DNA of 64,000 bases from CALSMU01 sp965230225 (GCA_965230225.1 CBDDKM010000003.1:434001-498000); one strand, 5' to 3'; positions 15,545 through 25,394 are shown, counted from the stretch's first letter. Numbers and translations are program-made. The notes: a model not told the origin generated them from the sequence alone.

Positions 15545-17329
15545 CTATTCGTCTACAATTTCCATTTTTCTAAGTAGGAAAGAGGCATTCATGTTTTGAC
15601 AAACTCCATCTTTGATCATGTAGTCAAAATGAAGTTCATCATTAATGATTTCTGCATCAAAATAGTGATTAACCACCTGTGGAAACTTTTGGTTAATGGT
15701 GCATAATCCCAAATCATGAGTGGCTATTATACCTGATGAGCCGGAAGCAACTAATTTTTCAACGAATTTTTTAGATCCGGCTTCTTTATCCTTACTATTT
15801 GTTCCTTTTAGAATTTCATCCAGAATGATGAAGTAATTCTCACGATCTATTTCTTCTACAATAAACTTGAGTCGTTTTAATTCTGAAAAGAAGTAAGATT
15901 CTTCTTTTTGCAAGCTATCAGAAGTTCTCATACTCGTAATAAGCTTAATCGGAGAGTATTTGAATTCCTTAGCACTAGTAGGAAAACCGGCATTGGCAAG
16001 TACCAGATTAAGCGAAATGGTTCTTAAAAATGTACTCTTACCAGCCATATTGGCTCCTGTAATAATTACAAAGTTTGATTGGTGTATAGTGAAGTCGTTG
16101 TTTATCCTTTTTTCGTCTAAAATCAGAGGATGTCCCAAGCTTTTTGCCTCAATAACATTGTTGTCCTGATTCAGTTTCGGGAAACAATAATTGGAATGGT
16201 TGTAAGAATAGTTCGCAGCGCATTGATAGGCATCGAAAAAATAGATGGCTTTGAACCATTTTTCAACCTGTACTGAATATTTTGTAATCCACCTTTCGAG
16301 TAAGTGAATGGATAATATATCCCAAAGAAATAGTGAGTTTCCAAAAATTCCAATTAGGAAATTGTTCCGACTATTTAATCGATCTAACGCTCTTCCTAGT
16401 TTGGTTAATATGAGTGAAGCTTTATCCGTTGAGGTTTCTATTTCTTTTTGTTGCCCAACAAGTAACTCCGATTTGAATTCCGTTTTTTCGATGATTTTGA
16501 GAAGCTCAGCATATTGGTTAATGGTGTCGGCAATTTTATTGGCATCATTATACACCAGGTTAATTCGTTTTAAATAGATGCCTGTGATCAATATCCCGAG
16601 GATGAACCATATGATATACCACATCCCGGAAATCATGTTTACAGAAAGCAAGCCCGTTAAAACAACCGAGGTAAGAGAGAATCCAATTAACAAAGCAGGA
16701 ATCAATTTGCCGGATGCAAATGGTTTGTAATTATTTAACCATTTTTCGATTCTATCTGAAGTTATTTCAGCTCCCACAGTACCGGCAGTGGCCCAATAAT
16801 GCTGCCTTTCATCACTTTTACCAGAAAGTTCTTTTATGGCTTCTTGCTTTTTTTCAATGTCATTGATGGAGTTTTTTTGCAGTATTTCTGCTAAATATGC
16901 CTTACCACCAACGGTTCGTGTCCTATTGAAGAATTGAAAAAAGGACCCCTCCCCAAACAAATCAATATCATAGCTGTAGTGATGATCTGGATTTAGAAAT
17001 TCTTCTCCTTTTTCGTTACTGGAATAATTACCATCTAAAACAGAAATTTCTAACTGATTAATCTCGATTAACTGTTTGAAATATTCCTTTTTATTCAATA
17101 AAACAGCATGATGCTTAACCAGCCATACAAATATTCCAGCCCCTATAGCTCCAGACATAACAGCAAAACCGGCATTGAACGATAAAAAATAAATACCGCA
17201 TCCAGCGAGAACAAATACAATTACTCTAAGAAGAACAACTGAAGTGATTTTTCCTGAAATTTCTTTGAGAGAAGCTTCGTATTTTACAACATTCTCCTGA
17301 TATTCTTTTCTCCTCGATATAGCTTCCAT
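15545..17329 (-). CDS. membrane-anchored MutS-family ATPase
   Basis: The C-terminal third is a complete MutS ATPase domain: Walker A T-G-A-N-M-A-G-K-S-T at 424-433, Walker B with I-I-L-D-E at 501-505, and A-T-H-D-L at 536-540. The mismatch-recognition domain of MutS is absent. Instead the protein has two hydrophobic segments at about 29-72 and two at about 208-255, and a partial MutS lever/clamp region between and after. Such membrane MutS homologues are found in Bacteroidota, but their substrate is unknown. It is unlikely to do classical mismatch repair. It stands alone between the ALDH and GH3 genes. Confidence 0.85.
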   Translation of the reverse strand: MEAISRRKEYQENVVKYEASLKEISGKITSVVLLRVIVFVLAGCGIYFLSFNAGFAVMSGAIGAGIFVWLVKHHAVLLNKKEYFKQLIEINQLEISVLDGNYSSNEKGEEFLNPDHHYSYDIDLFGEGSFFQFFNRTRTVGGKAYLAEILQKNSINDIEKKQEAIKELSGKSDERQHYWATAGTVGAEITSDRIEKWLNNYKPFASGKLIPALLIGFSLTSVVLTGLLSVNMISGMWYIIWFILGILITGIYLKRINLVYNDANKIADTINQYAELLKIIEKTEFKSELLVGQQKEIETSTDKASLILTKLGRALDRLNSRNNFLIGIFGNSLFLWDILSIHLLERWITKYSVQVEKWFKAIYFFDAYQCAANYSYNHSNYCFPKLNQDNNVIEAKSLGHPLILDEKRINNDFTIHQSNFVIITGANMAGKSTFLRTISLNLVLANAGFPTSAKEFKYSPIKLITSMRTSDSLQKEESYFFSELKRLKFIVEEIDRENYFIILDEILKGTNSKDKEAGSKKFVEKLVASGSSGIIATHDLGLCTINQKFPQVVNHYFDAEIINDELHFDYMIKDGVCQNMNASFLLRKMEIVDE

Positions 17330-17426
17330 AGGTTTTGATAAAGATAACTATCATGTCAACAAAAACAACTTAATAATTATCATTTGGCAATTGAAGTAAT
17401 GTTCTTTAGAACCATATTTTTACTTT

Positions 17427-18509
17427 ATGAAAATTAAATTGCTGATTATCATGGTTGTTGGTTCCCTAATGGGGAATGCACAATCCTTTACTTTACAAGA
17501 TTTTTATAAATACAATCCGGAGTTGGAAAGGCGGATAGACGAGGTGTTTAGCAAAATGAATGATACCTTAAGAGTTGGTCAGTTAATTGTCCCTTCGGTT
17601 GGAATTGGTGGTAAAAAAACACCTCATGTAGTTGAGTTAGCCAAGAAAGGTAAATTAGGGGGGATCATTTTACTCAAAGGTGATGTGGATACCTTCAGTG
17701 CATTTGTAAACCAATTTGATAGTATTTGCAAAGTTCATGGACATTTACCGCCAATTTACAGTGCTGATGCAGAACCGACTTTAATTCGATATAAGCTGAA
17801 GGGGGCTACTCCGGTGCCAATGACTAATCAAATTAAAACCATTGAGGAAGTTAAAGAGGTGACTAAAACCATTTCTACCGATTTGAATAAAATTGGAATT
17901 ACACAGAACTTTGCACCAGTTATTGACGCTTCTCCTAATCAAACAGTAAGTAACCGAAGCTTTGGTTTGGAAATGGATACGGTAATCAAATATTCTAATG
18001 AGTTCATTAACGAAACACAGAACAATGGAATTGTTGCAACAGCTAAGCACTTTCCGGGACATGGTTTTGTAAAAGGAGACACGCATAAACAATTGGTGTT
18101 TATAGATGGAGAGATGAAAGAGTTGGAAAACTATACTCCTGTTATTGAGAATGGAGTTCTTTCTATCATGGTAGCTCACATTGCAGTTAAAAACAATGAA
18201 GAATACAATACTAATGGATTACCATCTACCTGTTCGAGAGCAATTGTAACTGATTTGCTCAAGAAAAAGATGGGGTTCAATGGGTTAGTAATTACCGATG
18301 CCATGAATATGGGAGGAGTAAGAGCCGTACCTAACTCAGGTTTAAAAGCCATTATGGCTGGATGCGACCAACTACTTATGCCAGTAGAAGAGGAAAAAGA
18401 CATCAATGATATTCTTGCTGAAATGGAAACCAACGAAGATTTCCGTTTCCAGGTATATTCATCGGTTAAGAAGGTTATTCGAATGAAGTTTTGCTTAGGA
18501 CTGTTATAG
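17427..18509 (+). CDS. exported glycoside hydrolase family 3 (NagZ-like beta-N-acetylhexosaminidase)
   Basis: A signal peptide (ending near GNAQS) precedes a GH3 barrel of about 330 residues. The NagZ-type marks are K-H-F-P-G-H-G at 207-213 and the G-D-T-H loop with H220, which supplies the acid/base in this subfamily. The nucleophile aspartate D291 lies in V-I-T-D-A-M-N-M. The enzyme would remove N-acetylglucosamine from muropeptides or similar glycans, here outside the cytoplasm. Its 3' end overlaps the convergent LytTR regulator by 6 bases. Confidence 0.87.
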   Translation: MKIKLLIIMVVGSLMGNAQSFTLQDFYKYNPELERRIDEVFSKMNDTLRVGQLIVPSVGIGGKKTPHVVELAKKGKLGGIILLKGDVDTFSAFVNQFDSICKVHGHLPPIYSADAEPTLIRYKLKGATPVPMTNQIKTIEEVKEVTKTISTDLNKIGITQNFAPVIDASPNQTVSNRSFGLEMDTVIKYSNEFINETQNNGIVATAKHFPGHGFVKGDTHKQLVFIDGEMKELENYTPVIENGVLSIMVAHIAVKNNEEYNTNGLPSTCSRAIVTDLLKKKMGFNGLVITDAMNMGGVRAVPNSGLKAIMAGCDQLLMPVEEEKDINDILAEMETNEDFRFQVYSSVKKVIRMKFCLGLL

Positions 18510-19244
18510 GCAGTTAAGTGCTTCCACTACTGCTTGTCTTTTTCTGGTAGAAACCGGAACAGAACTTCCGTCTTTCATCATTAAATATCCACCATCAGAT
18601 TTAACAAACTCCTTCACTAAATTGGAGTTGATTAAATGTGATTGATGCACTCTGATAAATCCAAGTGGAGAAAGTAAATCATCGTACTCTTTAAGGGTTT
18701 TGGTTACCATTAATCGCGTTTTATCTGTGAAATAAAACGTTGTATAATTAACACTCGATTCGCATCTAACAATGTCTTTAATTTCTACAATAAGAATCTT
18801 TTCAAGCGTGTTAAGTGCTAATCTTGTTAATGTTTTATGGTTCTTAATTCCTTCTGATAATAGTTCCAGATTTTCTTTAGGTAGGGAGGTGGTTGATTTT
18901 AGTTTTTCAATGGAAGCCACTAACTCATCTGGGTCAATTGGCTTAAGCAAATAATCTACTGCAGAGAATTTGAATGCCTTAATGGCATACTCATCCGAAG
19001 CTGTGGTAAAGATGACTTTAAAGTCGATGTTGCCAATGATGTCCAATAAATCGAAACCGGTTCCATCTTGCATTTGAATATCAAGAAATACAACTTCCGG
19101 CTTCAATTCTCTAATGGCTTTAGCTCCAGAAACAACTCCTTCTGCTTCACCAATTATTTCTACATCCTGACAGTAAGTTTCGATGTCCAGACGAATGTTG
19201 TCTCTGGCATCTTTTATATCATCAACAATAAGTGCTCTAATCAT
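18504..19244 (-). CDS. LytTR-family response regulator
   Basis: The 246-residue protein has an N-terminal receiver domain with phospho-acceptor D55 in V-V-F-L-D-I-Q-M and conserved lysine in Y-L-L-K-P-I-D. A LytTR DNA-binding domain follows from about 140 to the end (V-R-C-E-S-S-V-N-Y, R-V-H-Q-S-H-L-I-N). It is encoded directly after the propeller histidine kinase (36-base gap), which is the standard LytS/LytR-like pairing, so it is very likely the output of that kinase. Target genes are not evident. Confidence 0.93.
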   Translation of the reverse strand: MIRALIVDDIKDARDNIRLDIETYCQDVEIIGEAEGVVSGAKAIRELKPEVVFLDIQMQDGTGFDLLDIIGNIDFKVIFTTASDEYAIKAFKFSAVDYLLKPIDPDELVASIEKLKSTTSLPKENLELLSEGIKNHKTLTRLALNTLEKILIVEIKDIVRCESSVNYTTFYFTDKTRLMVTKTLKEYDDLLSPLGFIRVHQSHLINSNLVKEFVKSDGGYLMMKDGSSVPVSTRKRQAVVEALNCL

Positions 19245-19280
19245 GCTACTAAGATAAGAAAGAATGTTTTTCAGTTGGAA

Positions 19281-22200
19281 TTAAAATACTTCAATTACAG
19301 GAATTCTCAGGATCACTCTGGTTCCTGTTGGATTCTCCAAATCGACAATTTCAAAAGCTTTTACTGAGAGTTCATTGCTCAATGTGGCTAGTCTTTCCTG
19401 AGTTAAAACCAACGCAGTGGATTTGTGATAACTGGACTTTTGATGACGAACCTCTTTAGCTGCTTCTCTTCCTCGCCCATTGTCTTCAACAGAGCATTCA
19501 ATGTAAGTTTCTTTCCATTTAAATCGAATAGTAATACATCCTCTGTGCTCTATTTCTTTTAAGCCATGTACGATGGCATTTTCAGTAAATGGCTGAAGTA
19601 GAAGAGGAGGAATACCATAAGCATCTGGCTCTATGTTTTCATCCATGATGATTTCATAATCAAAGCTATCCTCCGAACTGATTTTTTCCAGATTCAGGTA
19701 GTTTTCTAAAGCTTCCATTTCATCATGAATAGAAATCATTTGACTCCTACTATTCTCCAAAACCTTTCTCATTAGTTTAGAAAACTTTGCTAAATAGTAC
19801 CGAGCAGCTTTCTCATCTTTTTTAGCAATCAATGCCTGTACTGTATTCATGGCATTGAAAATAAAGTGGGGGTTCATCTGAAGTCGAAGGGCTTTTTGCT
19901 CCAACTCAACCATGTGTCGTTCCATCTCTAATTTCTCCCTTTCCTCTTTGGTTTTCTTTTTTTCCGCCTGAAGTCTCATTCTCATCCAAATAACAAATAT
20001 TGAAATAAGAATTACTCCCAAAATGGTATAGAAGTACCAGGTTTGCCAGATGGGGATTTTAATGGAAAATTTGATTTGAATGGGTTCAGTCCAGACGTTA
20101 TCCTCATTTCCCGCTTTTACCTCAAAGGTATAATCTCCTGCTGGAAGGTTAGAATAGGTGGCATCATTCTTTTTTGAAATTGGAGACCAATCTCTGTCAA
20201 AATTAGTTAACCTGAACTGATAATAAACTTCCTCCGGGTTTTGCAGATTAACCCCCTTAAAGTTGAAGCTGATATGGTTTTCACTGTATTCGAAAGTGAG
20301 CTTATCGTTCATGGAAAACCAATCTCCCATATTGTTTTTTAATTCTGATTCGCCGATGCTTTCGTAAAACAATAGAATATCGGTTATGCTAAGTTTAGGT
20401 GCTTGATGATTCTTTTTTCGGTTAGCCGGGTCATGTCGATTTAAACCGTTTAAAGTTCCTACCCAAATCTCACCCTCTGGTGATACTGAAATTGAATTGG
20501 TACACGTTTCTCCACCTAAAAATCCTTCGTTTTTACCAAAGTGCTTAACATTGATGACTTCTCCTTCATCGTTGAAGGAGATACGATCAATTCCGGCTCC
20601 GGCTCCAGCCCAAATTTGATTGAGTTGATCTACCTTTAATAGGTATACGTTATTTCCTTTAAGACCATCTTTTTTATTGAACTGGTTAAAAGTAATAAAC
20701 TGATCGTCCAATGAAGAGTAGAACAATCCTTCTCCTTCAGTACCTACCCATAGTCGGTTAAAATGATCAATGGTAAGTGACTTTACTACAGCTTTTTTTA
20801 TTCCTTCCGTTTGTCCATATTCTACAACTTCATCGTCAAAAATGTATCCCACTTTACCATTTTTAGTTCCAAACCAAATTTTGTTTTTAGAGTCGCATAA
20901 TACAGTTGTAATTCTATTGTCAGGTAGTCCATTAAACTCTCTATAGTTCTTTAATGAAAAATCAAGATCTGTATAATTCAAAGGTTTAAACTTGGTAATT
21001 CCACTAACGGTTGCTACCCAAACATTCATGTCTTTGTCCTGGCAAAATCCTCTGATCCAATTATCAGCTAAACCATCATCACCAGTGAAGTGTTTGTAGG
21101 TAGTACCATTGTAGATGTATATTCCTTTACCTTCAGTTCCTATCCAAATGTTACCCAAAACATCTTCAAACAAAGCTTTACTCTTAAGATTGTAGAAGTC
21201 GGTAGTTTTATCATGGTAAACAACAGAATCACCAATAAACTCCGTAAGCCCGTATCCTCCTGTACCAATAAAAACCCTCCCATCTTTTGTGGCCAGTGTG
21301 GAGTATATTTTGTTGTCCTTGAGGCCTTCATCAAGGTTATAGTGGCGGTAGAGCTGATGATAAAACTTGTTTAATCCTCCACCGGAAGTCCCAAACCAAA
21401 GGTTTCCCCAGCTATCCTGTACGGCCATTCTAACATGGTTAGCGGATAATCCCTTGTCTTGATTGTATACATGAATACTGTTTTTACCCGGAGAAATTTT
21501 AACTGCTCCATTGTTTTGTGTACTCAGCCAGATATCTTTGTTTTTATCAATGAGTATGTGATGAACGATTTCTTTCTGATCTCCTAATACGTACCATTTA
21601 TTATCCTTTTTAAAGTTTAAACCCCTACCGTAAGTCCCCACCAATAGATTCCCTTCATATCGGGTAATGCACCTCACTTTATTGGAGGATAATCCATCTT
21701 TATAGGTAAAGTGTTGGATGTTTTCATTTTTGATGTTGAATAATCCTTCATCGTTTCCGGTCCAAATGCTTCCATCTTCATCTAGGTACAAACAACTAAC
21801 ATCGCTTTTTAAAACATTGTTTCTCAGTGAAAAATTGACCCACTCATTATTTTTTAAGTAGAATAAACCTATGTGTGTAGCCACCCAAATGGTTCCGTTA
21901 TTGTCTTCTAGTATAGAAGATACAACCACAGAAAAATCCCTGGAAATAGGATAGTTGGTGAATTCGATTCCATTATAATGACTCACACCGGAAGCCGTAC
22001 CGATCCATAGGTTGTTTTTAGAATCTTCAAAAATGGAAAATACCTGATCGTTGATTAAGCCGTTCTCCCTGCTATATGTTTTAAAGTGCTTTCCATCAAA
22101 CGAAGAAAGCCCTCCTCCTTTGGTACCTAACCAAAGGTATCCTCTACTATCCTCAATCATGGCGTATACCTGCGATTGGGGTAGCCCTTCCTCTACAGAG

Positions 22201-22385
22201 TAATGTTTGAACTGGTTTTCCTGACAACGTATATTTAAGGCAGTAAGGGATAATACCAGAATAAAAATGCAATATGTAAACCTTTGTAGCAAGTAGGACG
22301 AATTTAAGCAAAGTGAGTTAATTGGTAGGCATGTTTGATCATTTGAAGTTGCTTTTTGATCAAACGCGTCAATCAAGAGCATCAT
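19281..22385 (-). CDS. sensor histidine kinase with two-component propeller, Y_Y_Y and LytS-type kinase domains
   Basis: After an N-terminal secretion signal the protein has a long periplasmic region of two-component-regulator propeller repeats (the first begins H-Y-S-V-E-E-G-L-P-Q-S-Q-V). A Y_Y_Y domain (Y-Q-F-R-L-T-N-F-D-R-D-W) follows, then one membrane helix near W-Y-F-Y-T-I-L-G-V, a coiled coil, the His_kinase domain with L-Q-M-N-P-H-F-I-F-N and an HATPase domain (P-F-T-E-N-A-I-V-H-G). Many relatives of this kind sense glycans or other envelope ligands. ATG 22385 is given as the start. TTG 22292 is biologically attractive because it leaves a standard short signal peptide and has TAAATTCG 7 bases upstream. 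It pairs with the LytTR regulator. Confidence 0.9.
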   Translation of the reverse strand: MMLLIDAFDQKATSNDQTCLPINSLCLNSSYLLQRFTYCIFILVLSLTALNIRCQENQFKHYSVEEGLPQSQVYAMIEDSRGYLWLGTKGGGLSSFDGKHFKTYSRENGLINDQVFSIFEDSKNNLWIGTASGVSHYNGIEFTNYPISRDFSVVVSSILEDNNGTIWVATHIGLFYLKNNEWVNFSLRNNVLKSDVSCLYLDEDGSIWTGNDEGLFNIKNENIQHFTYKDGLSSNKVRCITRYEGNLLVGTYGRGLNFKKDNKWYVLGDQKEIVHHILIDKNKDIWLSTQNNGAVKISPGKNSIHVYNQDKGLSANHVRMAVQDSWGNLWFGTSGGGLNKFYHQLYRHYNLDEGLKDNKIYSTLATKDGRVFIGTGGYGLTEFIGDSVVYHDKTTDFYNLKSKALFEDVLGNIWIGTEGKGIYIYNGTTYKHFTGDDGLADNWIRGFCQDKDMNVWVATVSGITKFKPLNYTDLDFSLKNYREFNGLPDNRITTVLCDSKNKIWFGTKNGKVGYIFDDEVVEYGQTEGIKKAVVKSLTIDHFNRLWVGTEGEGLFYSSLDDQFITFNQFNKKDGLKGNNVYLLKVDQLNQIWAGAGAGIDRISFNDEGEVINVKHFGKNEGFLGGETCTNSISVSPEGEIWVGTLNGLNRHDPANRKKNHQAPKLSITDILLFYESIGESELKNNMGDWFSMNDKLTFEYSENHISFNFKGVNLQNPEEVYYQFRLTNFDRDWSPISKKNDATYSNLPAGDYTFEVKAGNEDNVWTEPIQIKFSIKIPIWQTWYFYTILGVILISIFVIWMRMRLQAEKKKTKEEREKLEMERHMVELEQKALRLQMNPHFIFNAMNTVQALIAKKDEKAARYYLAKFSKLMRKVLENSRSQMISIHDEMEALENYLNLEKISSEDSFDYEIIMDENIEPDAYGIPPLLLQPFTENAIVHGLKEIEHRGCITIRFKWKETYIECSVEDNGRGREAAKEVRHQKSSYHKSTALVLTQERLATLSNELSVKAFEIVDLENPTGTRVILRIPVIEVF
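22333..22365. promoter_or_regulatory. perfect 9-bp inverted repeat between uvrB and the kinase gene
   Basis: GTTTGATCA (22333-22341) and TGATCAAAC (22357-22365) are exact inverted copies 15 bases apart. They lie 37-69 bases before the uvrB ATG. Position and symmetry suggest an operator; if the kinase starts at 22385 the site lies in its first codons. Confidence 0.4.
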
Positions 22386-22389
22386 TTTG

Positions 22390-22397
22390 TAATTTTG
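22390..22397 (+). promoter_or_regulatory. -7 promoter element TAATTTTG of uvrB
   Basis: This is an exact TAnnTTTG match, only 4 bases before the uvrB ATG, so the transcript should start at or very near the start codon. Confidence 0.55.
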
Positions 22398-22401
22398 CAG
22401 G

Positions 22402-24438
22402 ATGGAATTTAAATTGGTATCAGAGTTTAAACCCACCGGCGATCAACCGGAAGCAATCAGACAGTTGGTTGAGGGAGTAAACTCAGGAGAAGAAAGTCAG
22501 GTATTGTTAGGGGTAACCGGATCTGGAAAGACATTTACCGTTGCAAATGTTATTAAGGAGGTGAATCGACCGACCCTGGTATTATCTCATAATAAAACAT
22601 TGGCAGCTCAATTATATTCTGAGTTTAAAGCATTTTTCCCGGATAATGCAGTAGAGTATTTTGTATCGTATTACGACTATTATCAGCCTGAGGCATATTT
22701 GCCGGTTACAGATACCTTTATCGAAAAAGATCTTTCCATCAATGATGAAATTGAAAAGCTTCGATTAAGTGCAACTTCGGCATTGTTGTCTGGAAGGAAA
22801 GACGTTATCGTAGTCTCTTCTGTTTCTTGTATCTATGGTATTGGTAATCCGGAGGATTTCTATCAGGGAGTGACTCGAATTTCTGTTGGGGAGACTGTCT
22901 CGAGAAATCAGTTTTTACATAAGTTGGTTCAAAGTTTATACTCCAGAACAAATGCAGATTTTAGTAGGGGAACATTTAGAGTAAATGGAGATACTGTTGA
23001 TATTTATTTGGCCTATACCGAAGTAGCTCTTAGAGTGGTGTTTTGGGGAGATGAAATTGAAGAAATACAAACATTCGACCCTATTAATAATAAGGTTATT
23101 GAGGAGTTTGAAACCTATCAAATATTCCCGGCAAACATCTTCGTAACATCACAGGATTCAATCAATAATGCCATTAGTCAGATTCAGGATGATCTAATGG
23201 AACAGGTGGATTATTTCAAGGAGATTGGAAAGCATTTGGAAGCAAAGAGATTATTGAGCAGGGTAGAGTTTGATCTGGAAATGATGCGAGAGTTAGGTTA
23301 TTGTTCGGGTATTGAGAACTACTCCAGGTATTTTGATCAGCGTAGTCCGGGTAGTAGACCTTTCTGTTTGTTGGATTACTTTCCAGATGATTTTATGATG
23401 GTGATTGATGAAAGCCATGTGACTCTTCCTCAGATTAAAGCTATGTATGGGGGAGATAGAGCACGTAAAGTTAACTTGGTAGAATTTGGATTTAGATTAA
23501 CAGCTGCAATGGATAACAGGCCATTAAAGTTTGAGGAGTTTGAAGAGGTTACCGGACAAACTATATATGTAAGTGCTACTCCTGCAGATTATGAATTAGA
23601 GAAGTCAGAAGGAGTTTATGTTGAACAAATTATTCGTCCAACTGGATTATTGGACCCGGTAATCGAAGTTCGACCAAGTTTAAATCAAATTGATGATTTG
23701 TTAGAAGAAATTAATTTGGTGATTGAAAGGGATGAAAGAGTGTTGGTAACAACGTTAACCAAGAGAATGGCAGAGGAGTTAGATAAGTATTTTGCAAAAA
23801 TGGGAGTCCGATGTCGTTACATTCATTCGGATGTAGATACATTAGATCGTGTTGAAATTTTATCAGATTTAAGAAATGGATTATTTGATGTGTTGGTAGG
23901 TGTTAACTTACTGAGAGAAGGGTTAGATTTACCGGAAGTTTCGTTAGTAGCTATTTTGGATGCTGATAAGGAAGGTTTTTTAAGATCGGAAAGATCTTTA
24001 GTACAAACAGTTGGAAGAGCAGCTAGAAATGTAAATGGTAAGGTAATTATGTACGCGGATAGAATGACCAATTCTATGCAAAAAACCATTGATGAAACCA
24101 ATCGTAGGAGAGGAATTCAAATGGCATATAACGAAGAGAACGGAGTAGTGCCAACTCAGATTAAGAAATCGAAGAGCAATACGCTAAAATCTCACAAAAT
24201 TCATCCAACGGAAGTTCCTTATGTCATTGATCATGAAGTTGGAATAGCAGCTGATCCTGTAATTAAATATATGAGTAGGGAAGAGCTGGAAGCAGCCCAT
24301 GATCGAGTTAAAGCCAGAATGGTGGAAGAGGCGAAGAAGGAAAACTTTATAGAAGCTGCTGCTTTAAGGGATGAAATGTTTGAGTTGAAGAAACTCTTGA
24401 TAGAGTTAATTGAGAAGGAAAAAGAAGATGGTAAATAA
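22402..24438 (+). CDS. uvrB: excinuclease ABC subunit UvrB
   Basis: This is the damage-verifying helicase-like subunit of nucleotide excision repair. The 678-residue protein starts with the family sequence F-K-L-V-S-E-F-K-P-T-G-D-Q-P-E-A-I. It has Walker A G-V-T-G-S-G-K-T at 37-44, the beta-hairpin region around Y-Y-D-Y-Y-Q-P-E-A-Y, helicase motif V-I-D-E-S-H, the C-terminal helicase motifs (Q-T-V-G-R-A-A-R-N) and a C-terminal UVR domain that binds UvrA/UvrC. The length is standard and it is followed by a strong terminator. It is divergent from the propeller kinase with a very short spacer that holds an inverted repeat. Confidence 0.97.
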   Translation: MEFKLVSEFKPTGDQPEAIRQLVEGVNSGEESQVLLGVTGSGKTFTVANVIKEVNRPTLVLSHNKTLAAQLYSEFKAFFPDNAVEYFVSYYDYYQPEAYLPVTDTFIEKDLSINDEIEKLRLSATSALLSGRKDVIVVSSVSCIYGIGNPEDFYQGVTRISVGETVSRNQFLHKLVQSLYSRTNADFSRGTFRVNGDTVDIYLAYTEVALRVVFWGDEIEEIQTFDPINNKVIEEFETYQIFPANIFVTSQDSINNAISQIQDDLMEQVDYFKEIGKHLEAKRLLSRVEFDLEMMRELGYCSGIENYSRYFDQRSPGSRPFCLLDYFPDDFMMVIDESHVTLPQIKAMYGGDRARKVNLVEFGFRLTAAMDNRPLKFEEFEEVTGQTIYVSATPADYELEKSEGVYVEQIIRPTGLLDPVIEVRPSLNQIDDLLEEINLVIERDERVLVTTLTKRMAEELDKYFAKMGVRCRYIHSDVDTLDRVEILSDLRNGLFDVLVGVNLLREGLDLPEVSLVAILDADKEGFLRSERSLVQTVGRAARNVNGKVIMYADRMTNSMQKTIDETNRRRGIQMAYNEENGVVPTQIKKSKSNTLKSHKIHPTEVPYVIDHEVGIAADPVIKYMSREELEAAHDRVKARMVEEAKKENFIEAAALRDEMFELKKLLIELIEKEKEDGK

Positions 24439-24469
24439 AAAAAGGGAGCAACAACTGCTCCCTTTTTTT
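24437..24469 (+). terminator. rho-independent terminator between uvrB and the DUF6089 gene
   Basis: AAAGGGAGCA (24441-24450) pairs perfectly with TGCTCCCTTT (24456-24465) around a 5-base loop. A and T runs flank it on both sides, so it can end transcripts from both directions. Confidence 0.9.
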
Positions 24470-24488
24470 ATTGATATAATTTCTTGGT

Positions 24489-25394
24489 TTAGAACTTCGC
24501 TCTTACCTTACGAACACTTTTTCTTTTTCCACTTAACCAACCGTAAGATTGACGGTAAAAACTGTTTGTTCCTCTAATTAAATAGCTATAAGATAAAGTA
24601 GAGAACAAGTAAGAGTCATTATGAGTTGGATCTCCTCTTTTTTCTCCTGGTCTAAAGTTATTTAGCAATGCCTGATCATCGGTGATATTCGCTGACTGAT
24701 TGGCTAAGGCCGCAGTGTTTGCATCAGAATGATCTACATATACCGTACTAATATCGTCTAAGTAATCAGTAAATGTTGTAGTCCATGAAAAATCCCATCC
24801 AAAACGGTGTTCACGCTTGTATGTAAAGAATACTCCGATTCCTGCAGGAATTCCCAATTGCCACTTGCTGTACTGAACCCCTTCGGTTTGCAATGGTTGA
24901 AGTTCTACCCAATTTCCTCCGTCAAGACTTCCTTTAGGGTTGTGACGGAAACCAGATAACCCTCCATGAACATAAGCTTTAAAATCAACCCAGTAACGAC
25001 CCCTGTTACCAACATCGTTTGCCTCAAAGAAGTAATACTCACCTCTGGCGGTCAGGTCCAAAATGTCGTTTCTAAATCTTAAATTTCTTGTGTTTCTTCC
25101 AATGTTAGTAGATTCTTGGTCATCTCCCTGGATTCTACCATAGCTTACCGCAAAACTTCCTGCTAGTGCACTTGTAAATTTATATCTGGCAAAACCACCA
25201 AACACCCAACTGGTTTGGTTTAATTTCATATCCCAGATAAAATCTCTACGGGTAAGTTCTTTTCCTCCAATATCTCCCAGGTAGTTAGTTCCCCCTAGTC
25301 TAATACCGAAGTCAAGATTATATTGAGCCGACCCTACTAGAGACCCAAGTCCCATAATAGCAGCCAGTAATATCAATTTAGTCTTTTTCATCAT
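24489..25394 (-). CDS. DUF6089-family outer-membrane beta-barrel protein (paralogue 1)
   Basis: A signal peptide (ending near VGSAQ) is followed by the DUF6089 opening D-F-G-I-R-L-G-G-T-N-Y-L-G-D-I-G-G. Alternating aromatic strands follow, consistent with an outer-membrane barrel, with a C-terminal phenylalanine (K-V-R-A-K-F) as is usual for barrel assembly. It is clearly homologous along its whole length to the next gene (shared N-Y-L-G-[DE]-I-G-G, T-F-T-D-Y-L-D-D-[IV]-S-T and K-R-G-D-[PA]-T-H-N-D-S-Y-L). Function unknown. The TACATTTG element lies only 2 bases before its first ATG; a second ATG follows immediately. Confidence 0.85.
   Translation of the reverse strand: MMKKTKLILLAAIMGLGSLVGSAQYNLDFGIRLGGTNYLGDIGGKELTRRDFIWDMKLNQTSWVFGGFARYKFTSALAGSFAVSYGRIQGDDQESTNIGRNTRNLRFRNDILDLTARGEYYFFEANDVGNRGRYWVDFKAYVHGGLSGFRHNPKGSLDGGNWVELQPLQTEGVQYSKWQLGIPAGIGVFFTYKREHRFGWDFSWTTTFTDYLDDISTVYVDHSDANTAALANQSANITDDQALLNNFRPGEKRGDPTHNDSYLFSTLSYSYLIRGTNSFYRQSYGWLSGKRKSVRKVRAKF

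Noticed and set aside
22386..22436. Kinase start at 22436
   Set aside because: It would overlap uvrB coding sequence and place the signal peptide far from the N-terminus; 22385 or 22292 are more sensible.
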